Part shown: piece after piece, positions 15,950-24,194 of the stretch
Layout: each line of letters begins with the position of its first letter
Position numbering within the stretch: the first letter of the stretch is position 1
Notes under the pieces: generated by a model
Seen by the model: only the letters and a program-made list of their open reading frames with translations
Told to the model about the DNA's origin: nothing
Databases searched by the model: none
NCBI GenBank assembly: GCA_038749595.1
Contig: JBCDHW010000003.1
Span: 62,001-126,000, forward strand
Length of the DNA stretch: 64,000 nt
Source: Parvularcula sp038749595
GTDB lineage: Bacteria; Pseudomonadota; Alphaproteobacteria; Caulobacterales; Parvularculaceae
Direction of reading: 5' to 3'
Position numbers and translations under genes: made by a program

Positions 15950-16645
15950 ATGGCGTCGATCGCGTTGATCGATGACGATGAAAACATCCTGACGTCGGTA
16001 TCGATTGCTCTGGAGGCGGAAGGTTACGGCGTTCAGTCGTTCACCGATGGCGCCTCTGCCATCGACGGGATTTTGTCGAAGTCGCCAGACTTGGTCATCT
16101 CTGATGTTAAGATGCCGCGTATGGATGGCGTTGAGCTCCTCCGTAAGCTGAGGGCTGAATCGAGCGTCCCGTTCATCTTTCTCACGTCGAAAGACGAAGA
16201 GATCGACGAGATGCTCGGCCTCACCATGGGTGCGGATGACTATGTTAAGAAGCCGTTTAGCCAGCGGCTGCTCCTTGAACGGATCAAGGCCGTGCTGCGG
16301 CGTGCAACGACCGCACCCGCCGGACCCCGCGATGCGGCTGATCAGATCATCCGCAGGGGGAGCTTAACGCTCGACCCGCCCCAGCACGCGTGTTCGTGGA
16401 AGGGGGAAGGTGTCACCCTGACGGTCACAGAGTTTCTGATCCTTCATGCCCTCGCCGCACGCCCGGGTTTCGTGAAGTCGCGCGACGCGCTGATGGACGC
16501 TGCTTACGAAGATCAGGTCTATGTCGATGACCGAACCATCGACAGCCATATCAAGCGGATACGGAAGAAATTTCGTCAGGTCGACCAGTCATTTGATGGA
16601 ATAGAGACACTGTATGGCGTCGGCTACAAGTATAAATCCGACTGA
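15950..16645 (+). CDS. chvI: ChvI-type response regulator
   Basis: OmpR/PhoB-class DNA-binding response regulator, partner of the kinase downstream; in Alphaproteobacteria the pair controls envelope and acid-stress genes. 231 residues from the ATG at 15950 with GGGAGGG upstream. The receiver has the acidic pair IDDDEN, phospho-acceptor Asp52 (VISDVKMPRMDG), FLTSKDE and the KKPF lysine. The C-terminal winged helix includes LTVTEFLILHALAARPGFVKSRD and YVDDRTIDSHIKRIRKK. It ends inside the start of chvG. Confidence 0.93.
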   Translation: MASIALIDDDENILTSVSIALEAEGYGVQSFTDGASAIDGILSKSPDLVISDVKMPRMDGVELLRKLRAESSVPFIFLTSKDEEIDEMLGLTMGADDYVKKPFSQRLLLERIKAVLRRATTAPAGPRDAADQIIRRGSLTLDPPQHACSWKGEGVTLTVTEFLILHALAARPGFVKSRDALMDAAYEDQVYVDDRTIDSHIKRIRKKFRQVDQSFDGIETLYGVGYKYKSD

Positions 16646-18338
16646 CGCACCTGCCGCCCGTGGCCGTGCTGCGATGCGTAGTGCGTTCCCGGTACGGACG
16701 AAGGTTGCGGCGACGAAAGTCGGGCGCGGCCGGTTTGGCGGCGCGCTGCTGATCGCCAACACGCTGGGCTTGATCCTGTTGGTGTTCAGCGCCCTCGGTT
16801 TGTCGGCTTACCGCGATGGTCTGCTCGCCGCGCGGACCGAAATGGTCGAGCGTCAGGCCGTTCTGACGCGCGCGGCGCTCAGCCCCGATGCGCTTGCGGC
16901 CTGCGGCGATGTCAGCTGTCTGATCAAGCGAGCCGAGGCCCAGCGTGTCCTCCAAGCCACGTCTGCTGGCTTCGAAGGGCGGCTCATCCTCTTCCGTGCT
17001 GAGGGTCAGGCACCTGTGTTCGTCGCTGAAGATCCGCAGCCTGATGTTTTCGAGCCCGCCGCTGTTCCTGTCCCCGGGACCTTGCCTAAGGGCGCGCTGC
17101 CATCGACGGTCCGCGAGACCGTATCGGGTTGGCTGGAGTGGTTGGTGTTTGAACTGCCCATCCGTCATCGGATCATCGACGGGGATGTCCAAGCGGAGGC
17201 CGCCGGTGTCTTGCGCGGCGAGGGCGGTCCCGAGCATAAGCTTCGGTACACGGATGACGGCGCGATCGTCGCGTCTGTCAGCCTTCCCATCCTGGAGGAC
17301 GGGAAAATCGCGGGCGTTGTGGTTGCGGAATCGCGCAGCATTGATGTGGTCAGCCGCCGGATACGGACGATTCTTCTCCCGGTGACCGTGCTGACCTTCG
17401 GCTTAGCAAGCTTCTGCGCGTTGATCCTCACCGCCGCTGTCACCCAGCCGCTGCGCCAACTCTCTGCCGCGGCCGAGCAAGTCCGGTCGTCCGTGGGCAG
17501 AGCGGGGCAAGTGAAGTTGCCGGACTTAGATCATCGCCGCGATGACGTCGGCCGCTTGAGCCGCTCGTTCCGCACCATGGTCCACGCGCTGGTCGAGCGG
17601 ATCGAGTCGATCGACAGCTTTGCCGCGGACGTCAGCCACGAGTTGAAAAATCCCCTGACCTCCATCCGCTCCGCCATCGAGACTTTCGATAAGTGCAAAA
17701 ACGATGAGCAACGCCAGCGGCTGCTGGAGGTGATTTCCGTCGACGTGGAACGCATGGACCGGCTGATCTCCGACATATCGTCAGCCAGCCGCCTCGATGC
17801 GCAGCTCGCGACCGAGACCCGCCACACCTTGCTCGCGTCCAAGCTCGTGGGCGACGTGGCGGGAAGCTACAAAGCGGTCACGGAAGCCGGTGGTCCGGTG
17901 GTCAATTTCTGGGACGATACGTCGGGGAGTAACGTGCTCTTCGGCGCGCCCGCCGCGCTGGGCCGGGTGCTCCGCAACTTAATCGACAACGCCGTGAGTT
18001 TTTCTCCGATGTCAGGCGCTGTCACCGTGGCCTTAGAAGCAACATCGTCCTCGCGGCCCGACGAGATCCTCGTTACGGTCACCGATGAAGGCCCCGGCGT
18101 GCCGCCGGAAAACCTAGAGAGCATTTTCGATCGCTTCTACACCTCGCGTCCCCAGGGCTCGACCTTCGGCTCCAACTCAGGCCTCGGGCTCGCCATCGCG
18201 CGGCAGATCATCGAAAGCCATGGCGGCCGGATCTGGGCAGAGAATGTCGAGCCGGAAAAGCCCGATGTGCTCGGCGCGGACTTCGCCGGTGCGCGCTTCT
18301 CGATCGTGCTGCCGATCCACAAGGGTGGGCTCTCCTAG
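16614..18338 (+). CDS. chvG: ChvG/ExoS-type sensor histidine kinase
   Basis: 574 residues. A cytoplasmic N-tail, membrane helix 1 (LLIANTLGLILLVFSALGLS), a periplasmic sensor of about 200 residues, membrane helix 2 (LPVTVLTFGLASFCALILTAAV), a HAMP linker, the H-box FAADVSHELKNPLTSIRSA with His342, then N-box LRNLIDNAVSF, DEGPGVPP, FDRFYTSRP and the GLGLAI lid. Read from 16614 it overlaps chvI by 32 bases; an in-frame ATG at 16674 is an alternative start. The kinase is followed directly by the EIIA gene; the hprK gene usual at this place is missing. Confidence 0.92.
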   Translation: MASATSINPTDAPAARGRAAMRSAFPVRTKVAATKVGRGRFGGALLIANTLGLILLVFSALGLSAYRDGLLAARTEMVERQAVLTRAALSPDALAACGDVSCLIKRAEAQRVLQATSAGFEGRLILFRAEGQAPVFVAEDPQPDVFEPAAVPVPGTLPKGALPSTVRETVSGWLEWLVFELPIRHRIIDGDVQAEAAGVLRGEGGPEHKLRYTDDGAIVASVSLPILEDGKIAGVVVAESRSIDVVSRRIRTILLPVTVLTFGLASFCALILTAAVTQPLRQLSAAAEQVRSSVGRAGQVKLPDLDHRRDDVGRLSRSFRTMVHALVERIESIDSFAADVSHELKNPLTSIRSAIETFDKCKNDEQRQRLLEVISVDVERMDRLISDISSASRLDAQLATETRHTLLASKLVGDVAGSYKAVTEAGGPVVNFWDDTSGSNVLFGAPAALGRVLRNLIDNAVSFSPMSGAVTVALEATSSSRPDEILVTVTDEGPGVPPENLESIFDRFYTSRPQGSTFGSNSGLGLAIARQIIESHGGRIWAENVEPEKPDVLGADFAGARFSIVLPIHKGGLS

Positions 18339-18482
18339 ACCCCTCGGTCGCGGTTTTCTTCGGCGGTCGTCGAGCGGATGTGAATCCGCTTCGCACCGAC
18401 AGCAGCTGCAACCGCTTGCATCCAGCTCCGCCATGTGGTGCGCCTTTCAACTTGGTTCGAAGCCGCATGAGGATCCTAAGGC

Positions 18483-18902
18483 ATGATCGGTGTTGTCGTT
18501 GTCACCCACGGCAATTTGGCAAAAGAGCTCCTTCAAGCGGCGATGCACGTCGTGGGGCCCCAGCCAGGCTTGCGCGCCGTCTGCATCGGCGCTGACGATG
18601 ACATGGAAAAGCGGCGCCGGGACATCGTGCGCGCGGCGAAAGAGGCGGGGGAAGAGAGCGGCTCGGTCATCCTCACCGACATGTTCGGCGGAACGCCGTC
18701 CAACCTCGCCATCGCCGTGATGGAAGAGGCCCAGAGCGAAGTCATTGCCGGGGTCAATCTGCCGATGCTCATCCGCCTCGCGCCAGAGAGCTACCGCGCA
18801 AAAACGACGCTCAGCGACGCGGTAAAAGACGCCCACGATGCCGGGCGGAAGTACATTTCCGTCGCGTCCTGGGTCCTCAAGGGTGACGAGGGCGCTGCGT
18901 GA
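18483..18902 (+). CDS. PTS EIIA component, mannose family (regulatory)
   Basis: 139 residues. Phospho-acceptor His9 lies in VVVVTHGNLA; other family features are GSVILTDMFGGTPSNLA and NLPMLIRL. Alphaproteobacteria use this EIIA-Man homologue with HPr and PtsP as a regulatory phosphorelay, not for sugar uptake: no EIIB/EIIC is present. The stop overlaps the HPr start (GTGA). The 144 bases between chvG and this gene are too short to hold hprK. Confidence 0.92.
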   Translation: MIGVVVVTHGNLAKELLQAAMHVVGPQPGLRAVCIGADDDMEKRRRDIVRAAKEAGEESGSVILTDMFGGTPSNLAIAVMEEAQSEVIAGVNLPMLIRLAPESYRAKTTLSDAVKDAHDAGRKYISVASWVLKGDEGAA

Positions 18903-19174
18903 GCGGCCACGCTGAAGCGACCGTTGAAATCGTCAATAAGCGTGGCCTCCACGCGCGCGCAGCGGCGAAAGTCTTTGAAACGGCTATGCCGTTTCGCTCC
19001 CAAATCAAAGTCGCGAAGGACGGGAGGGCGGTCCCCGTCGAAATCCTCGCTTTGCTCATGCTCGGCGCTGGGATCGGCACCAAGGTCACCATCACCGCCG
19101 AAGGCGACGACGCCGAAGAGGCCGTCTCAGCCCTCAAGTCCCTGATCGAAGACCGGTTTCACGAGGACGAGTGA
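18899..19174 (+). CDS. ptsH: Phosphocarrier protein HPr with Glu at the Ser46 position
   Basis: 91 residues from a GTG start at 18899. The active-site histidine is His18 in NKRGLHARAAAKV. Alignment with E. coli HPr (KSLFKLQTLGLTQGT) and this protein (VEILALLMLGAGIGT) places Glu48 exactly at Ser46, the residue phosphorylated by HPr kinase. The site is therefore non-phosphorylatable and perhaps mimics phospho-Ser. This agrees with the absence of hprK upstream. HPr should still pass phosphate from PtsP to the EIIA encoded just before it. Confidence 0.92.
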   Translation: MSGHAEATVEIVNKRGLHARAAAKVFETAMPFRSQIKVAKDGRAVPVEILALLMLGAGIGTKVTITAEGDDAEEAVSALKSLIEDRFHEDE

Positions 19175-19175
19175 T

Positions 19176-19580
19176 ATGCCGGCGGGCGAGATGCACCTGG
19201 GCAAGCTTCTCGCCGGAATGCAGCCGAGCCTAGAGCCTGGCGCTTATGTGTTCGCGACGCTCCCCGATGCTCCTAAGGAGGTCGTGGGCGCTGCGGTGAT
19301 GATGTTTCGCGAGGATGAGGGCGTGACCTTCATCCTGCCGCGCGACGAGGCCGAGCGTCTGGGTGTCCCAGCCATCTTTCCCTGCCGCATGATCACCCTG
19401 CGGATCCACTCAGCCTTGGAGGCGGTGGGCTTTCTCTCCGCCATCGCCGCCCAGCTCACCGAGCACGGGATCGGCCTCAACCCCGTCTCCGCATATCATC
19501 ACGACCACCTGTTCATCGCCGAGGATCAGGCCGAGCACGCCATGGCTGTTCTGAGGCAGTTAGCGGACGCCAGCCGATAA
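19176..19580 (+). CDS. ACT-domain protein (COG3602-like)
   Basis: 134 residues, start one base after the HPr stop. The N-terminal half has LLAGMQPSLEPGAYVFATLP and a central EGVTFILPRDEAERLGV block; the second half is an ACT-like fold (CRMITLRIHSALEAVGFLSAIAAQLTEHGIGLNPVSAYHHDHLFI). The family usually binds amino acids, but its role is not defined. Close spacing places it in the EIIA-HPr transcription unit. Confidence 0.82.
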   Translation: MPAGEMHLGKLLAGMQPSLEPGAYVFATLPDAPKEVVGAAVMMFREDEGVTFILPRDEAERLGVPAIFPCRMITLRIHSALEAVGFLSAIAAQLTEHGIGLNPVSAYHHDHLFIAEDQAEHAMAVLRQLADASR

Positions 19581-19606
19581 AAGTCATTCGCCCATGTAAA
19601 AAATAA

Positions 19607-19634
19607 TTGCACCGTGCATATTATTTATTACATA
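19607..19634 (+). promoter_or_regulatory. Possible promoter with TGCAC dyad
   Basis: TTGCAC (19607-19612) and TACATA (19629-19634) are 16 bases apart in an AT-rich stretch. TGCAC-C-GTGCA (19608-19618) is a perfect inverted repeat overlapping the -35. It precedes the membrane protein/XRE pair, so XRE autoregulation is a natural guess. Confidence 0.35.
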
Positions 19635-19664
19635 TACCCCAACGCAGCAGTGGGAGATGGACCG

Positions 19665-20066
19665 ATGGTTCAGCGGGAGCGGGTGACATTGGCGGTCATG
19701 GTGGTTTTGATCGCCGTGGGCGCATGGTTCGCCAACACAGTCTTTGATCGCGGCCTGGCCGAAAGCACCGGCGGCGCGATGCTCAAGGCAACGATTGCCA
19801 TCGCCATCCTCACCACCGTTTTGGCGGGCTTCGCTGCCGCGCTTGGCGCAGGGAAGGGCAAAGAGATTGACGAGCGCGACAGCCGCATCGCCTTGCGCAG
19901 CCAGGTGGTGCGCGGGTTCTTCTACCTCTGCCTCACTTTCGGTGTACTTGGGCTGGCGGTGTCCGACGGCAACTTCGTCCTCGCCAACGGATTGTTCCTC
20001 GCGGTGCTCGCAATTGAGATCACCAGCGGCGCGGTTATGCTCGCCCTCTACCGCGTCAGCGCCTGA
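19665..20066 (+). CDS. Small four-helix membrane protein paired with an XRE regulator
   Basis: 133 residues from the ATG at 19665 (GGGAG eight bases upstream); a longer frame from 19614 runs through the promoter. Four hydrophobic segments: VTLAVMVVLIAVGAWFA, LKATIAIAILTTVLAGFAAA, GFFYLCLTFGVLGLAV and NGLFLAVLAIEITSGAVMLAL. A charged KGKEIDERDSRIAL loop sits between the second and third, typical of the small membrane proteins coded beside YgzD-type XRE regulators. Function unknown. Confidence 0.78.
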   Translation: MVQRERVTLAVMVVLIAVGAWFANTVFDRGLAESTGGAMLKATIAIAILTTVLAGFAAALGAGKGKEIDERDSRIALRSQVVRGFFYLCLTFGVLGLAVSDGNFVLANGLFLAVLAIEITSGAVMLALYRVSA

Positions 20067-20108
20067 CGTTGCCGCGCTGATGATCGCGAGCCGGAGTGCC
20101 TCTCGTCT

Positions 20109-20345
20109 ATGCTGAAGCCAAAGTCTCGGCTCCGAAACCGTGTCCGGGAGCTCAGGTTTTTCGCCAATGAGATGACCCAGGCCGAGCTGGCCGAGAAGGC
20201 GGGCGTCACCCGCCAGACCATCGCCGCCATCGAGAGAAACAAATATGCGCCGTCGCTCGAGACGGCGTTCTTGATCGCCGAAGCCTTCGACAAACCCATC
20301 GGCGAGGTTTTCAGCTTTGTCCCTCTGGGTAGTGAAGATACGTAA
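20109..20345 (+). CDS. Small XRE-family transcriptional regulator
   Basis: 78 residues that are almost only a helix-turn-helix: LRFFANEMTQAELAEKAGVTRQTIAAIERNKYAPSLETAFLIAEAFDKPIGEVFSF (given for its order: helix 2 TQAELAEKAG, recognition helix TRQTIAAIE). It lies 42 bases after the membrane protein gene and probably represses the pair. Similar two-gene units are widespread. Confidence 0.9.
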   Translation: MLKPKSRLRNRVRELRFFANEMTQAELAEKAGVTRQTIAAIERNKYAPSLETAFLIAEAFDKPIGEVFSFVPLGSEDT

Positions 20346-20360
20346 GCTGATCAGTGAAGA

Positions 20361-20398
20361 AAGAAAAAAAGAAAGCGAGCACCGAAGCACTCGCTTTC
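20361..20398 (-). terminator. Rho-independent terminator of the secreted repeat-protein gene
   Basis: On the minus strand a stem GAAAGCGAG/CTCGCTTTC (20390-20398 with 20371-20379) closes a loop containing CTTCGG, and is followed by a T-rich tract (complement of AAGAAAAAAA at 20361-20370). It begins about 35 bases beyond the stop at 20434. The hairpin may also slow transcription of the convergent XRE gene. Confidence 0.8.
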
Positions 20399-20433
20399 CT
20401 CAATTATTATCGAAATGCTCTGAAAGCGATTCC

Positions 20434-21579
20434 TCAGTCTTCGTCGCCCGCGCTGAAGAAACCGAGATCAGCGGCCCCTTCGTCTTCAAGCTGATCGACG
20501 TTCGTGAAGAGGACATAATCAACGGCCGATCGCGTGTTGGTGATTGCGATAGCGAAGCTGGTGCTGTTGAGACCAATCAGTTCAACGCCATCCAAGCCGT
20601 GTTCATCCTTACGTCCATTGCCTGTGATAATAGCTCTAAAAATATGAAGAACTTCATCGGCTTGGATAAATGATCCTTCTACAATTGACTGGAATTCAGC
20701 GGTGTCAGAACCGCCTCCGCCAATGAACAGTGATGGGCGGTTCCCCTTCGTGACATCGAAGATCGCGAACTCACTGTCTTTGTCCTTCGTATCAACCCAG
20801 GTGTTGTCGACACGGCCCAGCATATCCATCGTACCGGCACCATTCATGATGATGGTGTCGACGGTTCCTGCTTGACCATTAAAGCGCATGGTCACCCCTT
20901 CATCGGTCAGTCCGAGGATTTCGACACCACCGATGCCACTTCCGAACAACGCTGCGTCAAGGACGTCTTCTGCTTCTGGGATATTGAACGTCGAGCCGCC
21001 AACGATTGCGCGCGTGTCGTCGTCGAGAGCACCGGCAGATCCCGAGAAGATCGACCCCGTTTCATTCGTATTGAACACAGTCACTTGACTGGCGCTGTTC
21101 TTGAAGTTGACGGCGGGGCTACCGTTCCCAAGCTCGAAGAGCACGTTGGCAACGGCCTCCTCGGCTTTGCTGCCCGTAAACTCAATGAAGTTCTGCGTGC
21201 CAAACCAGCCTGGAATCGAGATGGTGAAGCTGTCTTCTGAGAGGGAGACAAGCGTCACACCTTCGAGGCCCGGTGCCTCGTTTTTATCGCTGGTCAGGAT
21301 GGCTTGGAGCATCGGTGTGAGCTCGTCGCGAATGCGGTTCGGGTTTTTGTGGTTGAAGTCGATATTCGTCCCGCCCGTGATCTCAGCGAACTCCTCTCCA
21401 ACCTGGTCCCGCGCGTTGTTTTTGCCGCCACCAATGAAAACCTTGTTCGCTTCATCAGTGTCGATCCGGGCCATCTGCTGATGGGAGTTCTTGATGTTTG
21501 CGAACGGCTTTAAGTCTGCGTGCGCAGCGCTCGAAAGGACAAGAGCTGCCATCGCGGTCGTGGTGATCAGGTGTTTCAT
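20434..21579 (-). CDS. Secreted protein with three internal repeats, unknown family
   Basis: 381 residues from the ATG at 21579. Signal peptide MKHLITTTAMAALVLSSAAHA. Three related units of about 80-90 residues can be aligned by eye, at about 47-134, 172-247 and 273-360. Each has a Phe/Ile-x-Gly-Gly segment, a helix resembling DEVLxAxLxG, then GLxGVELIGLxxxSFxIxI and a D-x-I-x-F-T strand pair. The C-terminus is acidic (FFSAGDED). I do not recognise the fold. It has its own terminator, stands alone, and its base composition is less GC-rich than the neighbours. A surface or extracellular role is inferred. Confidence 0.75.
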   Translation of the reverse strand: MKHLITTTAMAALVLSSAAHADLKPFANIKNSHQQMARIDTDEANKVFIGGGKNNARDQVGEEFAEITGGTNIDFNHKNPNRIRDELTPMLQAILTSDKNEAPGLEGVTLVSLSEDSFTISIPGWFGTQNFIEFTGSKAEEAVANVLFELGNGSPAVNFKNSASQVTVFNTNETGSIFSGSAGALDDDTRAIVGGSTFNIPEAEDVLDAALFGSGIGGVEILGLTDEGVTMRFNGQAGTVDTIIMNGAGTMDMLGRVDNTWVDTKDKDSEFAIFDVTKGNRPSLFIGGGGSDTAEFQSIVEGSFIQADEVLHIFRAIITGNGRKDEHGLDGVELIGLNSTSFAIAITNTRSAVDYVLFTNVDQLEDEGAADLGFFSAGDED

Positions 21580-21766
21580 GGTTCCCAAATGCGGGCCATG
21601 CGCTTACGCAATGACCCTCTCCTCAAGCGCGCCGCCCCCATTGACGGCTCCCGAGCGGATTATTTAGCAGCATTAACCATTTCAACCATTTAGCGCAGAA
21701 AACTTGCCGCAAAACGAAATTGCGTTCAGCGCAAGAACCGACCTGAGGTGCATGTTTGTTTGGTTT

Positions 21767-22048
21767 CTAGACCAAGATCTCCTTATTGAGGTTGTTCTCA
21801 ATCCACGGCCACGAGACCTTCTGAAAAAACGGGTGCCAGGGCTTTGGCGCAATAAACTGAATATCGTCGCCGTTCGGCCAAATCGGCACCACCACGCCCT
21901 TCAGGCCAGCCTTCTTCGTCGCTTGCTGAAAGTCACGTACCGTCTGCTCGCGCTCGGTTCGCGGCTTCTGCGCAAACCGTTTCGAGAACGGAATGATGAT
22001 GATGTCGTTGCCCTGGATGTTCAGGTGCGCGATCTGGAACCAATGCAT
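21767..22048 (-). CDS. Small conserved-looking hypothetical protein
   Basis: 93 residues from the ATG at 22048 (an in-frame ATG at 22120 would add 24 residues). Begins MHWFQIAHLNI, then GNDIIIIPFSKRF, a charged helix TEREQTVRDFQQATKKAG, and LKGVVVPIWPNGDDIQFI with a Trp-rich tail. No signal peptide. The order strand, strand, helix, strand looks like a small compact domain, but I cannot name it. It is divergent from dnaX. Confidence 0.6.
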   Translation of the reverse strand: MHWFQIAHLNIQGNDIIIIPFSKRFAQKPRTEREQTVRDFQQATKKAGLKGVVVPIWPNGDDIQFIAPKPWHPFFQKVSWPWIENNLNKEILV

Positions 22049-22191
22049 GGCGTGACTGCCCTCACTCCGCCCTAAAAAGTGCGGGATCGCCTGGAAGTTG
22101 TCCATGCTTCTGGAAAACATCCTGAATTCCGAGCCGTGATCGCGACGCTGCAGGCCTTTCCCCGCAAGGGTTTTCTTGGTTAAGGAGGCGG

Positions 22192-23841
22192 GTGACTTCC
22201 GATCCTGGCTACCAAGTTCTCGCGCGCAAATACCGCCCGACGTCGTTCGATGACCTCCTTGGTCACGAGGTGATGATCCGCACCCTGCGCAACGCGTTCG
22301 CCGCGGATCGTATCGCCCACGCCTTTATTCTCACGGGTGTACGGGGAGTTGGGAAGACGACCACTGCCAGGATCATGGCGCGGGCGCTGAACTACGAGAC
22401 TGACGAGGTCGACAAGCCAACGGTCGATATGCCGCAGCTGGGCAAGCACTGCCAAGCCATTGCTGAGGGGCGCCACCCCGATGTGATCGAGATGGACGCT
22501 GCCAGCCGCACCGGCGTCGATGACATCCGTGAACTGATTGAAGGCGTGCGCTACGCCCCGACGGTGGGCCGCTACAAGGTCTACATCGTCGACGAGGTGC
22601 ACATGCTGTCGAAGAACGCCTTCAACGCGTTCCTAAAGACGCTGGAAGAGCCGCCGCCCCATGTGAAGTTCATCTTCGCAACGACGGAAATCCGCAAAGT
22701 GCCGGTGACGGTGCTGTCGCGGTGCCAACGGTTTGACCTCGCCCGGTTCGATGCGCCGACCCTCGCAGGCCACCTTGGCGGTATCGCTGAGAAAGAAGGG
22801 GTGCGTACGGAGGAAGAGGCGACGCTGCTTCTCGCGCGCGCGGCCCAAGGCTCGGTACGCGATGGGTTGTCGCTCCTCGACCAAGCGATCCTGTCCCGAG
22901 ACGGCGACGTGATCGAGGCCGAAGCGGTGCGGAAGATGATCGGCCTTGCCGATCGTTCGTACTCGTGGAGCCTGCTTGAGGCGGCGATGAAGGGCGAGGT
23001 GGCGGATGCGCTGACGGCGTTTCGGCACCAGTATGACTACGGCGCGGACCCCGCGGAGGTGCTGCGCGATCTTCTCGATGTGGCCCACCTGGTCACCAGG
23101 ACGAAGGCGGCGGGCGCAGAAGCCTCCGCCCACGGACCATCCGGCACGGCGGATGCTGAAGCAGCGCAGCGGCTGGCCGAGCACCTGCCGCTGCCCGCAC
23201 TGACGCGGACCTGGTCGCTCTTGATGACCGCGCTGAAGGAGACCCAGGCCGCGCCGGACCCGGCGGCGGCGGCAGAGATCGGCCTCATCCGCCTCGCCTA
23301 CGCGAGTCAACTTCCAACGCCTGCGGAAGTTATCGCAGGCGGACCAGCGCCCATGGCCAGTCAGCCGATGGAGGCGCCGGGAAAGCCTGAGCCGCCCCGC
23401 GCGGCGGCTCCCGCCGCAGCGGAAAGCCAGCCTGAACCTATTCCTCCGTCTGCGGAGCTTGAGCCTGAGCCGGAAGACGTCCTCCCCACCTCTCTCGCCG
23501 CGATTGCAGCAATGGCGGGGGACCGCGGTGACCTCATTCTCAAGCATGATATTGAGCAGCGCATGCGGTTGGTCAGCTTTGAAGGCACACGGATCGTCAT
23601 TGCCCTGACGGACGACGCTGACCCTGCTATACCCGCGCGGCTGCAATCTGCACTCATCGGTTGGACCGGCGCTGCGTGGGACGTTGAGATTGGCAGCGCC
23701 ACGGCGGCGGAACCGACCTTGAAAGATGCGCGCGACGCCGCCATTCACAACCACCCGCTGGTCAAAGAGGCGCTGAAAACCTTCCCCGGCGCCACCATCA
23801 CCGAAATCCGCCCGCTCGGCGGAAAGGAGCCCTCGCGATGA
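22192..23841 (+). CDS. dnaX: DNA polymerase III subunits gamma and tau
   Basis: Clamp-loader ATPase. 549 residues from the GTG at 22192 with AAGGAGG upstream. Walker A is GVRGVGKTTTAR (about 49-60), Walker B region VYIVDEVHMLS, sensor 1 FIFATTEIRKVP and the LSRCQRFD box follow. The Cys4 zinc module between Walker A and EMDAASRTGVDD is mostly lost: LNC is LNY and only Cys87 (GKHC) remains. After about residue 360 comes a Pro/Ala/Glu-rich linker and a tau-specific C-terminal domain. I saw no obvious slippery frameshift site. Confidence 0.94.
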   Translation: MTSDPGYQVLARKYRPTSFDDLLGHEVMIRTLRNAFAADRIAHAFILTGVRGVGKTTTARIMARALNYETDEVDKPTVDMPQLGKHCQAIAEGRHPDVIEMDAASRTGVDDIRELIEGVRYAPTVGRYKVYIVDEVHMLSKNAFNAFLKTLEEPPPHVKFIFATTEIRKVPVTVLSRCQRFDLARFDAPTLAGHLGGIAEKEGVRTEEEATLLLARAAQGSVRDGLSLLDQAILSRDGDVIEAEAVRKMIGLADRSYSWSLLEAAMKGEVADALTAFRHQYDYGADPAEVLRDLLDVAHLVTRTKAAGAEASAHGPSGTADAEAAQRLAEHLPLPALTRTWSLLMTALKETQAAPDPAAAAEIGLIRLAYASQLPTPAEVIAGGPAPMASQPMEAPGKPEPPRAAAPAAAESQPEPIPPSAELEPEPEDVLPTSLAAIAAMAGDRGDLILKHDIEQRMRLVSFEGTRIVIALTDDADPAIPARLQSALIGWTGAAWDVEIGSATAAEPTLKDARDAAIHNHPLVKEALKTFPGATITEIRPLGGKEPSR

Positions 23842-24161
23842 AAAACTTCACCGACATGATGAAGCAAGCCGCCGGCCTGCAACAAAAAATGCAAGAGGCG
23901 CAGGAGACCATCGCCGCGATGGAGGCCGAGGGCGTGGCGGGCGGCGGGCTCGTCCGTGTGATGATGAACGGCAAGGGCTATGCGCGCAAAGTGACCATTG
24001 ACCCTGCGATGTTCACGGAGGATGACCGCGAGGTACTCGAAGATTTGATCACCGCGGCGATCAACGATGCGAAGGCGAAGCTGGAAGAGCAGACCGCGGA
24101 GAAGATGAAGGAAATGACCGCTGGGTTGCCTCTTCCCCCGGGAATGAAGCTCCCGTTTTAG
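23838..24161 (+). CDS. ybaB: YbaB/EbfC nucleoid-associated protein
   Basis: 107 residues. The KNFTDMMKQAAGLQQKMQEAQETIA coiled helix, GGGLVRVMMNGKGYARKVTIDP strands and LLEDLITAAINDAKAKLEEQ-like helix define the family, which binds DNA as a dimer. The start overlaps the dnaX stop by 4 bases, and recR follows, giving the classic dnaX-ybaB-recR order. Confidence 0.95.
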   Translation: MKNFTDMMKQAAGLQQKMQEAQETIAAMEAEGVAGGGLVRVMMNGKGYARKVTIDPAMFTEDDREVLEDLITAAINDAKAKLEEQTAEKMKEMTAGLPLPPGMKLPF

Positions 24162-24194
24162 CCGTTTTCATCAGCCTCCGGAGAGTAATAGACC

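Noticed and set aside
18440..18470. GGTTCGAA resembling a tRNA T-loop
   Set aside because: No cloverleaf arms or acceptor stem could be built around it.
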